From: JANRKG01 sp033763635
Lineage (GTDB): Bacteria > Cyanobacteriota > Cyanobacteriia > GCF-001939115
Assembly: GCA_033763635.1 (NCBI GenBank)
Contig: JANRKG010000077.1
Location: 1 to 5,588, forward strand
DNA: 5,588 bases
Direction: 5' to 3'
Of this stretch, positions 1 through 5,588 are shown in pieces (within the stretch, counting starts at the first letter, position 1; every line of letters starts with the position of its first letter). The position numbers were made by a program, and so were the translations under genes. The notes beneath the pieces were generated by a model. The model was not told the DNA's origin. It did not search any database and saw only the letters and a list, made by a program, of their open reading frames with translations.

Positions 1-286
1 GATCAGAGACAGGATATTGCTTTAACATTTGGATGTCTTGCTCTGAAATCCCCACCACCAGCAACCGGGGATCGGGACCTTCATCTGGGCGGAGGCGAAC
101 CATGAAATCAAAAGCTGCCAGTTCCAGAGGCTGTAACCAGCCTAACTGCCGCACCCCAAGCAGCAAGCCGAGTGATGCAACGCTAGTAATGACTAAGTCA
201 AGCTTCTTTGATGTTATAAATTCTTTCCAAAAAGAATCAAAAAACTGAGAAAAACTAGAGAATAAAGACCTACTTTTGGAAGTCAT
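1..286 (-). CDS. CHASE2-domain membrane protein, N-terminal part (cut by left window edge)
   Basis: An open frame begins at ATG 286-284 and stays open to base 1, giving 95 codons. An in-frame TAA lies upstream with no ATG between it and this one, so the start is well supported, although no clear Shine-Dalgarno is visible. Residues 1-28 form a Ser/Phe-rich, probably cytoplasmic leader. Residues 31-48 (LVITSVASLGLLLGVRQL) form a transmembrane segment. From residue 50 the sequence reads LQPLELAAFDFMVRLRP, then DEGPDPRLLVVGISEQDI, which matches my memory of the start of CHASE2, an extracytoplasmic sensor domain. In cyanobacteria CHASE2 is followed by further membrane helices and an output module such as an adenylate/guanylate cyclase, histidine kinase or Ser/Thr kinase. 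The output part lies outside the window, so the class of signalling protein is unknown. It is separated from the efflux genes by 581 bp and need not be related to them. Confidence 0.85.
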   Translation of the reverse strand, partial: MTSKSRSLFSSFSQFFDSFWKEFITSKKLDLVITSVASLGLLLGVRQLGWLQPLELAAFDFMVRLRPDEGPDPRLLVVGISEQDIQMLKQYPVSD

Positions 287-680
287 TTCGATTGCACCAA
301 TCAGAGTAAAAGCTGCTCTGTTGAGGTAGTAAGACTTTCTTTATCAGCTTATTTTTGATAGAAATACACTAATACGAATTGAAATCGCAAAAATCCGGAT
401 TGTCTTCTAATTTTTTTGTAAAACTCAAACAGTGCCCTCTACCTTTAGTTCTACCTTCAGGGTTAATGCCTGACATCCTGAGCAGTTCGTTCTAGTTTGT
501 AGTAGGAGAAAAATTCCTGTCACCAAAGTTGAATAACCCACATTCGGCACCCAAGGGCTGTCACAAGGACTGCTTTGACTGGTGGCAGTCAATAATTCTC
601 GGAATTGCCAAGTAAAAATACTCAGCAACTGCTTCTAACTAGAACATTCCTGACAAGTTATAGCAGTCGCCAGATGAGTT

Positions 681-709
681 TTGTGATACTACTACCCACA
701 TGGTATGAA
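681..709 (+). promoter_or_regulatory. Possible sigma70-type promoter, plus strand (weak)
   Basis: TTGTGA (681-686) and TATGAA (704-709) are separated by exactly 17 bp, and each matches four of six consensus positions. Transcription would start near 716 and meet the terminator-like hairpin about 100 nt downstream. Hexamers of this quality are common by chance in AT-rich DNA. The only reason to list it is its position ahead of a terminator-like structure that has no gene of its own. Confidence 0.2.
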
Positions 710-787
710 GATTACTCCCAAAAAATGGCTGCAGAAATACTCCTACCTAAGTAGCCATAGCATCCCTGCCTAACTCAAAATGCTAAA

Positions 788-816
788 GCAGAGTGAATAA
801 GACTCTGTGTTTTTTT
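788..816 (+). terminator. Candidate rho-independent terminator on the plus strand
   Basis: CAGAGT (789-794) and ACTCTG (802-807) form a perfect 6-bp stem around a 7-base loop; a G-U pair extends it by one. It is followed by TG and then seven Ts (810-816), the usual layout of an intrinsic terminator read left to right. In the other direction the hairpin is followed by CTTTAGCATTTT, a poor U-tract, so it is less suited to ending the lipoprotein transcript. No plus-strand gene precedes it. It may end a small RNA or block antisense transcription into the efflux genes. Confidence 0.45.
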
Positions 817-867
817 AGTTCAAGCCAGCTCAAAGCTAGTGTCTCTTGCTTTCTCAAACTGGAGAAT

Positions 868-1365
868 CTACTGACTGAAACTAAAGCGACCATCTAGCTT
901 TTTTCCATCAACCTCCGAAGTAATTTTAACCTGATATTGACCCGTTGCCTTTTCAGGAAGTAAACCCGCGTAGTGTTTTCCTTCAGTATCATAGGTAAGG
1001 GGAAGAGTCTTTTGCGTACCATCAGGTAACTGAACTTGAGCCGTTACTTTAGCCTTCGGTACGGCTTCGTGATTGTCCCCTTTTTGCAAATAAAAATCTA
1101 AATGAGTTCCATTACTTTCCTTCACTGGAACAAACTCTAAATGATAGGGGCCTGACTCAACAACTTGACCCCCTTTTAAAGGTTTTGCCGCATGACCGGA
1201 AGACTCACTTTTAGCGGCATCAGTCTGTTGTGCCGTTGATTCGGCTGGTTTAGTACTTGTCGGACTGCTCTCTGAGTTTGTGGCTTGGTTGTTATTGCCA
1301 CAGGCTGCCAATAAAATCAGGCTTGCGCTGCCTAGAACCATTAACAAAAACTTGATGGATTTCAT
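868..1365 (-). CDS. Lipoprotein with YtkA-like beta domain, efflux accessory protein
   Basis: A 165-residue protein with a lipoprotein signal peptide: K2 and K5, a hydrophobic stretch about 6-20, and lipobox LAAC with the acylated cysteine at C22. It would be anchored in a membrane facing the periplasm. Residues 23-60 are a Ser/Thr/Ala/Gln-rich linker. Residues 62-164 form a compact beta-rich domain starting KGGQVVESGPYHLEFVPV, with VTAQVQLPDGT and the ending GRFSFSQ; this resembles the YtkA/FixH-like domains found beside or fused to cyanobacterial metal-efflux adaptors. Histidines at 58, 75, 88, 99 and 131 could bind metal, which is inference. ATG 1365 is chosen because AGGAGA lies 7 nt upstream and the signal peptide begins there; a longer version from TTG 1407 would put charged and polar residues ahead of the signal. 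The gene starts 97 bp after the permease stop and is probably co-transcribed. A role as periplasmic metal binder or pump helper is plausible but not proven. Confidence 0.85.
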   Translation of the reverse strand: MKSIKFLLMVLGSASLILLAACGNNNQATNSESSPTSTKPAESTAQQTDAAKSESSGHAAKPLKGGQVVESGPYHLEFVPVKESNGTHLDFYLQKGDNHEAVPKAKVTAQVQLPDGTQKTLPLTYDTEGKHYAGLLPEKATGQYQVKITSEVDGKKLDGRFSFSQ

Positions 1366-1372
1366 ACTTTTA

Positions 1373-1378
1373 TCTCCT
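1373..1378 (-). promoter_or_regulatory. Shine-Dalgarno AGGAGA that decides the lipoprotein start
   Basis: Read on the minus strand, AGGAGA is 7 nt ahead of ATG 1365. It is the clearest ribosome binding site in the window and supports this ATG over the TTG at 1407, 14 codons upstream. Confidence 0.8.
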
Positions 1379-1462
1379 GATTTAAAACAATGGCTTGCTC
1401 TACACAACTTTAGGCATCAACATCAATTAAAAACGAACACTACAGAAGTAATGGTGATAAAA

Positions 1463-4400
1463 TCACTGTTCAAAGACAGCCTCGACTGCCCTACCGTTGT
1501 CAGAAATTGGTGGGGTTGGCTTGGGTACTAAGAATTTCCCGAACTTGGCATACAACGCGGGTAACACCATTAGCGTTAATGCCGTAGAAGTAAATAACCC
1601 ACCTAATACTACGATTGACAGGGGTTGTAGAATTTCCTTCCCCGGTCCTCCTTCTAATACTAAAGGTGCCAAACCCAAAGCTGAAGTTAAAGCGGTCATT
1701 AAAATGGCATTGAGCCGTTCCATCGACCCTTTAACAATAACTTCTTTAAAAGGCATTCCTTCTGCAAACTTTGTATTGTAGTTATCCACTAATAGCAACC
1801 CGTTGCGGGTAGCCACACCAAATAGTGTGACAAAGCCAACTAAGGAAGCCACAGAAATGACTCCACCCGTCAAAGCCACAGAAACAATTCCCCCTACCAA
1901 TCCGATTGGTAAGTTGATCATAATCATTGCTGTTGAAGCAATGGATTTGACAGAGAGGTACATTAAGACTGTGATGACAATAAATGCGATCGCGCTAAAT
2001 ATCAGAATATTCTGTGTCGCTCGTTCCTCGGCTTCAAATTGACCTCCATACTGGATAAAAGAACCAAAAGGCACTTGCACATTTTGCTTGACTTTGGCTT
2101 GGATATCATTCACCACCGATCGCAAATCTCTCGCTTGAGCATTAGCGGATACCACAATTAAACGGGAAACATTCTCGCGATTAATCGTGTTTGGGCCTGT
2201 TCCGTATTGCACAGTAGCAACTTGAGCCAGAGGAATTTTATTACCAGCCGGAGTATCAACTAACAAATTCTGAATCGTTTCCAAATTATTCCGAGCTTCA
2301 GGCTTCAGCCATACAACGAGGTCAAACGTTTGTTGCCCTTCTAAAACTTGGGACACGACTTGCCCGTTTAGAGACGTTTCAATAATTTTCGATAATTCTC
2401 CTACATTGAGACCGTATCGACTAGCAGCTTGACGATTGAACTTGACTTGAATCTGTTCAATTGGTATTTGAGGTTCGAGTTGCAAGTCCACAACTCCCTC
2501 AACCCTTTTCATTTGCTCCTCAACTTGGGCACCGATTTGACGGAGTTTCTCTAAGTCAGAACCAAAGATTTTGACTGCAATCTGGCTCCTTACTCCCGAC
2601 AAAACCTCATCCATTCGGTGAGAGATAAACCCGCCGATATTAGGTGCTACTCCGGGTAATTTGGCAAATTCTTCTCGCAGCGCTTCCAGCGTTTCTGCTC
2701 GGTCTTCCATTCCCTTTTCACTAATACCCATATCGATGTGCGCGAGGTTGACTCCTGCCGCATCGCTGTCTCCGGGAGCGCGTCCAGAACGTACCTGAAC
2801 GTATTCAAATCTAGGGTCTTTGTTTAGAGCATCTTCAATGGCAAACCCCGCACTATTTGTAGCTTCAAGAGATACGCCGGGATAGAGGAGTATGGTATTG
2901 ACCAACGTTTGCTCCTGAAACTCAGGTAGAAATGCTCGTCCGAAGGAGGGAAGAATAATTAATGCTGCCACCATTGCCGCACTGGCTAGACCTAAGATAA
3001 TTGCCGAATGACGCATCGAAAACTCTAAAAAGAAGCCATAAATACGCTTGGCATATCTTGGCAACCAAGGTTCTCTTGCCCTCATGCGTTTGCTAGGCAG
3101 TAAAATGGCACACAACGCCGGAGATACCAGCAGTGATTCCAGGCTAGAAATCACAACAACCACGAGATAGGTAATCCCCATCGGCGAAAAAATCCGACCC
3201 TCTACTCCGGGTAATGTAAAAATTGGCGAGAAGACGACGATGCCAATTACTGTCGCTCCAATTAAAGAGTCGCGTACTTCATTGCTGCCATCAAAAATTA
3301 CGTCCATTATGGGACGAGGGTGAGGAGATAGTTTATTTTCTCTCAAGTTGCGGTAGGTGTTTTCGGCATAGACAATGGCATCGTCAATGGCTGTACCAAT
3401 TGCCACCGACAACCCTCCCAACGTCATTGTATTTAGCCCCAGTCCCATCCAATGCATGAATAACAGTGCGAATAGCCAAGTCAGAAAGAAATCCAGCAAA
3501 ACTACAGCAAGCGTTCGCCAATTCATCAAAAAAGGGATGAGGATAACGGCAACAATAATGCTGCCTTCAATTAACGCTGATCTGACATTTGCAACAGACG
3601 ATTCAATATATTCTTCCTGACGAAACGTGACGGTAACTTTAATATCTTTGGAGAGAGCTTGTTGAACCTCTTTCATAGCAGCTTCTACCGCCCGCGTCAC
3701 GGTGGGAGTGTCAGCACTGGGTTGTCTGTTCACCAACACAACAACGGCTTTTTGACCGTTTAAGCTACCATCCCCCCGCTTGATAGCCCCACCAATCTGC
3801 ACGTCTGCCACATCAGCAATTCGGACGGGTGTTCCCTGGCGCGAAGTAATGGCAGAATCCTTCAAGTCGTCTAGGGCTTCAATTCGCCCCACTCCCCGGA
3901 TTAAGGTTTCTTTATCGGGGGTGATTAAATAGCCGCCCGGAGCATTAGCATTAGCCGCTTGTACCGCTTCGGTGACATCCTGCAAGGAGACATCAAAGGC
4001 TTTCAACCTCGCGGGATCGACTAAGACTTGATACTGCCGCACGTCACCGCCATACGCCACCACTTGAGCGACACCGGGAACAGCTAAGAGGCGGTTGGTT
4101 ACTTGCCAGTCAACGATGCGCCGCACCTCCATTAAAGGAGTAGTTTCGGAGGTAAAAGCGTAGGTAAGGATGGTGCCAACGGGAGAGGTTGTCGGAGAAA
4201 GTTGCGGTGTTTCTGCGGCTTCAGGCAGCTTGCTAGCCGCTTGCTGCAATCGCTCTGTCACCAATTGGCGAGCTTGATAGATGTCAGTTCCCCAATCAAA
4301 GATGACTTTGACAACGGAAAGCCCTACAGCGGAGGAGGAGCGTACTGCCGTTACCCCTGGCGTTCCGTTGATGGCACTCTCAATCGGTAACGTCACCAGA

Positions 4401-4588
4401 GACTCAATTTCTTCGGGTGCGAGTCCGGGTGCTTCCGTTTGAATTTCGACTTGAGGAGGTGCAAACGGCGGGAAGACATCCAGCTGCATCTGGGGGATGA
4501 CGTAAATCGTCCACAGGGTAATGATGACGGTAGCAAGAACGACGAGCCATCTGCGCTCGATTACCCATCTGAGAATAGTGCTGAACAT
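1463..4588 (-). CDS. RND heavy-metal efflux permease, CusA/CzcA/NrsA family
   Basis: A full-length 1041-residue inner-membrane pump, the normal size for this family, that exports metal ions in exchange for protons together with an adaptor and an outer-membrane channel. The layout is the RND duplication: TM1 (about 13-31), periplasmic loop 1 (32-337), TM2-6 (338-497), TM7 (528-547), loop 2 (548-858), TM8-12 (859-1012). Family signatures include LDVFPPFAPPQVEIQTEAPG (36-55) and the TM4 motif AIGTAIDDAIVYAEN (396-410). D402 and E409 align with CzcA D408 and E415; A396 replaces CzcA D402, as in CusA. The CusA Cu/Ag methionines (M573, M623, M672) correspond by hand alignment to T565, L616 and E661, and SHRMDEVLSGVRSQ (656-669) is CzcA-like. 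R928 in GVATRNG sits where AcrB has K940. An NrsA-like divalent-metal substrate is therefore inferred. TAG immediately precedes ATG 4588, fixing the earliest start; no Shine-Dalgarno is visible. The 116-bp gap to the adaptor holds a small CGCTC/GAGCG hairpin (4670-4684). Confidence 0.95.
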   Translation of the reverse strand: MFSTILRWVIERRWLVVLATVIITLWTIYVIPQMQLDVFPPFAPPQVEIQTEAPGLAPEEIESLVTLPIESAINGTPGVTAVRSSSAVGLSVVKVIFDWGTDIYQARQLVTERLQQAASKLPEAAETPQLSPTTSPVGTILTYAFTSETTPLMEVRRIVDWQVTNRLLAVPGVAQVVAYGGDVRQYQVLVDPARLKAFDVSLQDVTEAVQAANANAPGGYLITPDKETLIRGVGRIEALDDLKDSAITSRQGTPVRIADVADVQIGGAIKRGDGSLNGQKAVVVLVNRQPSADTPTVTRAVEAAMKEVQQALSKDIKVTVTFRQEEYIESSVANVRSALIEGSIIVAVILIPFLMNWRTLAVVLLDFFLTWLFALLFMHWMGLGLNTMTLGGLSVAIGTAIDDAIVYAENTYRNLRENKLSPHPRPIMDVIFDGSNEVRDSLIGATVIGIVVFSPIFTLPGVEGRIFSPMGITYLVVVVISSLESLLVSPALCAILLPSKRMRAREPWLPRYAKRIYGFFLEFSMRHSAIILGLASAAMVAALIILPSFGRAFLPEFQEQTLVNTILLYPGVSLEATNSAGFAIEDALNKDPRFEYVQVRSGRAPGDSDAAGVNLAHIDMGISEKGMEDRAETLEALREEFAKLPGVAPNIGGFISHRMDEVLSGVRSQIAVKIFGSDLEKLRQIGAQVEEQMKRVEGVVDLQLEPQIPIEQIQVKFNRQAASRYGLNVGELSKIIETSLNGQVVSQVLEGQQTFDLVVWLKPEARNNLETIQNLLVDTPAGNKIPLAQVATVQYGTGPNTINRENVSRLIVVSANAQARDLRSVVNDIQAKVKQNVQVPFGSFIQYGGQFEAEERATQNILIFSAIAFIVITVLMYLSVKSIASTAMIMINLPIGLVGGIVSVALTGGVISVASLVGFVTLFGVATRNGLLLVDNYNTKFAEGMPFKEVIVKGSMERLNAILMTALTSALGLAPLVLEGGPGKEILQPLSIVVLGGLFTSTALTLMVLPALYAKFGKFLVPKPTPPISDNGRAVEAVFEQ
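1986..1993. repeat. HIP1 octamer GCGATCGC
   Basis: Perfect palindromic octamer inside the permease gene, in the region encoding TM8. HIP1 is the main reason for assigning the window to a cyanobacterium. Confidence 0.8.
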
Positions 4589-4702
4589 CTATATGAATTT
4601 GATTTTGTAGAAGCGGTGCAAGCCAATCATCAAATAGCAGTTAAAACAGATGATGCGATAACACGCACACGCTCTTACTGAGCGACTAATGAGGTTGAAA
4701 AT

Positions 4703-4744
4703 TTTTACTTGTGACTCCTAACGTCTGACTCCTGACTTGTGACG
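4703..4744 (-). repeat. Heptanucleotide tandem repeat covering the 3' end of the adaptor gene
   Basis: Read on the minus strand, six 7-base units follow one another from 4744 to 4703, with consensus near AGTCAGG and variants such as AGTCAGA, CGTTAGG and AGTCACA; the last unit, AGTAAAA, is degenerate and contains the stop codon. Heptameric short tandem repeats (STRR) are a known feature of filamentous cyanobacteria, though usually between genes. Because 7 is not a multiple of 3, the repeat is read in shifting frames and encodes VTSQESDVRSHK rather than a peptide repeat. Confidence 0.7.
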
Positions 4745-5588
4745 TGGTGATGGTTATTCCTGTGTTCTGGTGATTCATCCGCAGAAATTACATTATCTGT
4801 AAAGACAAGATAATCCTTGTGTGAGGCACCATTGGGAGAGTCTTCGGGTACACGAGCAAGTCCTGCGGCTGCCGGAACTAACTCATTTTTGGTACGACGC
4901 CCCAACCAGAAGGAAAAACTCGCGATCGCGGCGACCCCTCCCCCAGCAGGAATGGCCAACCACCAAGGCAACTGAGAACTGCTCTTGCTAGAATTAGTCG
5001 CTTGGGATGGTGTGGGTGCAGCACCCTGCGCCTCTGGTTTCTTGCTACCACCCCGTAATGACTGGGCATACAGTTGAGGTGCACGTTGGGTAACTACCAA
5101 ATCTCCCTCGAATAGACCAGTTTTTACCTCAACCATGTCCCCGGAGGGTTGACCCAACGTGACTTCTACAGGTTGGAATGCATCGCCATTTTGGACATAG
5201 ACCAGTTTCTTGCCATTCGCATCTATCACCGCTGAGCTAGGAATGGCTAAAATCGCCGTTGCCGTCCGGTCTGTTAAGACTTCTAATTCGGCAAACATCC
5301 CCGGTTTTAGCGCTCCGTCGGGGTTGTCCAGTTCGGCTTTCACGGGTACTACCCGTGTTTCACCTTCCACCACTGCCCCAATTGTGGCAATTTGTCCGCT
5401 GAAGGTACGGTTAGGTAAACTGGCGACTTTTGCGATCGCCCTACAGCCCTTTGGGCATCCTACGGCAGGCGCTACCCCTTGGGTAATCGCGCGTTGACCC
5501 GTTTTTACCTTGTCTAAATCTTTTTCGTAGATATTGGCAGTAGCAAAAACACGACTATCATTTACAATCGTCATCAGCTTGCCACCCG
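4705..5588 (-). CDS. RND efflux periplasmic adaptor (membrane fusion protein), C-terminal part, cut by right window edge
   Basis: The frame is open to the window edge. The codons before the first visible ATG (5574) read GGKL and continue the conserved GGKLMTIVNDSRV strand, so that ATG is internal; the N-terminus, hairpin and most of the lipoyl domain are missing. Numbering from that methionine: 1-100 is the beta-barrel domain (SRVFATANIYEKDLDKVKTG; GALKPGMFAELEV), and 105-165 the membrane-proximal domain (AILAIPSSAVID; VKTGLFEGDLVV). These are typical of CusB/CzcB-type adaptors, which link the permease to the outer-membrane channel. Three oddities follow. Residues 29-45 look like a repeat-encoded insertion. 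After a polar linker (174-201) there is a C-terminal membrane segment (about 203-224) followed by GRR. The last 60 residues form a polar tail with HRNNHHH (271-277). The stop (4707-4705) is 116 bp ahead of the permease start, so the two are probably co-transcribed. Confidence 0.93.
   Translation of the reverse strand, partial: GGKLMTIVNDSRVFATANIYEKDLDKVKTGQRAITQGVAPAVGCPKGCRAIAKVASLPNRTFSGQIATIGAVVEGETRVVPVKAELDNPDGALKPGMFAELEVLTDRTATAILAIPSSAVIDANGKKLVYVQNGDAFQPVEVTLGQPSGDMVEVKTGLFEGDLVVTQRAPQLYAQSLRGGSKKPEAQGAAPTPSQATNSSKSSSQLPWWLAIPAGGGVAAIASFSFWLGRRTKNELVPAAAGLARVPEDSPNGASHKDYLVFTDNVISADESPEHRNNHHHVTSQESDVRSHK
4922..4929. repeat. HIP1 octamer GCGATCGC
   Basis: Perfect palindromic octamer within the adaptor gene, in the part encoding its C-terminal membrane segment. 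Confidence 0.8.
5432..5439. repeat. HIP1 octamer GCGATCGC at the border of the inserted repeat
   Basis: Perfect palindromic octamer within the adaptor gene. It directly abuts the 51-bp insertion-like element, and its minus-strand GCGAT (5439-5435) is the second copy of the flanking direct repeat. Confidence 0.8.
5440..5490 (-). repeat. In-frame 51-bp palindromic dispersed-repeat insertion in the adaptor gene
   Basis: Exactly 51 bp (17 codons) separate two copies of GCGAT (minus strand, 5490-5486 and 5439-5435). The segment contains two tight hairpins, TACCC-AAG-GGGTA and GCCC-AAA-GGGC, and the core GCCTGCCGTAGG, which resembles the small palindromic repeats scattered through Nostoc-like genomes. 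Its left end GCGATTACCC and the right border GGGCGATCGC form an imperfect inverted repeat (8 of 10). The encoded peptide is AITQGVAPAVGCPKGCR; deleting it restores KTGQRAIAKVASLPNRTFSG, which reads like an ordinary adaptor beta-barrel. The insertion and its family membership are inferred from this fit and from memory of such repeats, not from a genome search. Confidence 0.7.

Larger units (their letters stand above)
287..867. other. Intergenic region of 581 bp without a supported gene
   Basis: I find no protein gene with a credible start and family resemblance here. The longest frame is 67 codons on the minus strand (628-425); it needs a TTG start, has no Shine-Dalgarno and I do not recognise it. 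The region is AT-rich and holds several small symmetric elements. These are a perfect palindrome AATCCGGATT at 392-401 followed by seven Ts (411-417), a 7-bp hairpin TTGACTG/CAGTCAA with a 4-base loop (575-592), a widely spaced 9-bp inverted repeat GTTCTAGTT (489-497) with AACTAGAAC (637-645), a terminator-like hairpin (788-816), and a small stem at 825-839. It must also contain the promoter of the CHASE2 gene, but no strong -35/-10 pair stands out. Confidence 0.6.

Noticed and set aside
33..248. A 71-codon plus-strand frame at the left end
   Set aside because: It lies opposite the CHASE2 coding sequence, which has a recognisable domain; the Ser/Arg-rich composition is typical of an antisense shadow.
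425..628. A 67-codon minus-strand frame between the CHASE2 and lipoprotein genes
   Set aside because: It needs a TTG start, has no Shine-Dalgarno, shows no domain or signal peptide I recognise, and overlaps several hairpins. It could be a decayed gene, but nothing supports calling one.
421..660. Possible riboswitch (cobalamin-like GCCACC and GTCAGG words on the minus strand)
   Set aside because: The conserved boxes do not occur in the right order or spacing, and no consistent stem set could be traced by hand.
1366..1407. Upstream TTG start giving the lipoprotein 14 more residues
   Set aside because: The extra residues would precede the signal peptide, and the strong AGGAGA site is placed for ATG 1365.
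1454..1466. GTGAT-AAA-ATCAC hairpin at the permease stop codon
   Set aside because: The stem is short and AT-rich with no T-tract after it in the direction of transcription, so it is not convincing as a terminator and does not argue against co-transcription with the lipoprotein gene.
4878..5084. A 68-codon minus-strand frame within the adaptor gene
   Set aside because: It is an alternative frame of the adaptor, whose own frame has clear family motifs.
5572..5574. ATG 5574 as the true start of the adaptor, making a short complete gene
   Set aside because: The frame is open upstream to the window edge and the residues before it (GGKL) continue a conserved adaptor segment, so the methionine is internal.

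Overview
The window is cyanobacterial, most likely from a filamentous species with many repeats. The octamer GCGATCGC (the HIP1 element, typical of cyanobacterial genomes) occurs three times in 5.6 kb, where chance predicts about 0.1 at even base composition. Two further cyanobacterial habits are visible: a run of heptanucleotide tandem repeats, and a short palindromic repeat that sits inside a coding sequence.

Every gene I can support lies on the minus strand. From right to left these are: (1) the C-terminal part of a periplasmic adaptor (membrane fusion protein) of an RND metal-efflux pump, running off the right edge (4705-5588); (2) a complete 1041-residue RND permease of the heavy-metal-efflux (CusA/CzcA/NrsA) family (1463-4588); (3) a small lipoprotein with a YtkA-like beta domain and several histidines (868-1365); (4) after a 581-bp gap with no supported gene, the first 95 codons of a CHASE2-domain membrane protein, running off the left edge (1-286).

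Genes 1-3 look like one transcription unit: same direction, with gaps of 116 and 97 bp. Together they would form the inner-membrane pump and adaptor of a proton-driven metal exporter, plus an accessory lipoprotein facing the periplasm. The TolC-type outer-membrane channel is not in the window. The metal cannot be fixed from sequence. The permease lacks the three methionines that bind Cu/Ag in E. coli CusA and also lacks the first aspartate of the CzcA TM4 motif, so a cyanobacterial NrsA-like (Ni/Co or other divalent) role is more plausible than Cu/Ag.

The most interesting signals are in the adaptor gene. A 51-bp palindromic repeat appears to be inserted in frame, adding 17 residues including a C-x3-C pair to a conserved part of the protein. 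The last dozen codons and the stop consist of heptanucleotide tandem repeats. The protein also has a C-terminal transmembrane helix followed by a histidine-containing tail, which is unusual for an RND adaptor. The 287-867 gap holds a plus-strand hairpin with a T-tract, resembling an intrinsic terminator, although no plus-strand gene precedes it; this could mark a small RNA. I see no convincing wholly new system here; it is a metal-efflux operon reshaped by small repeats.
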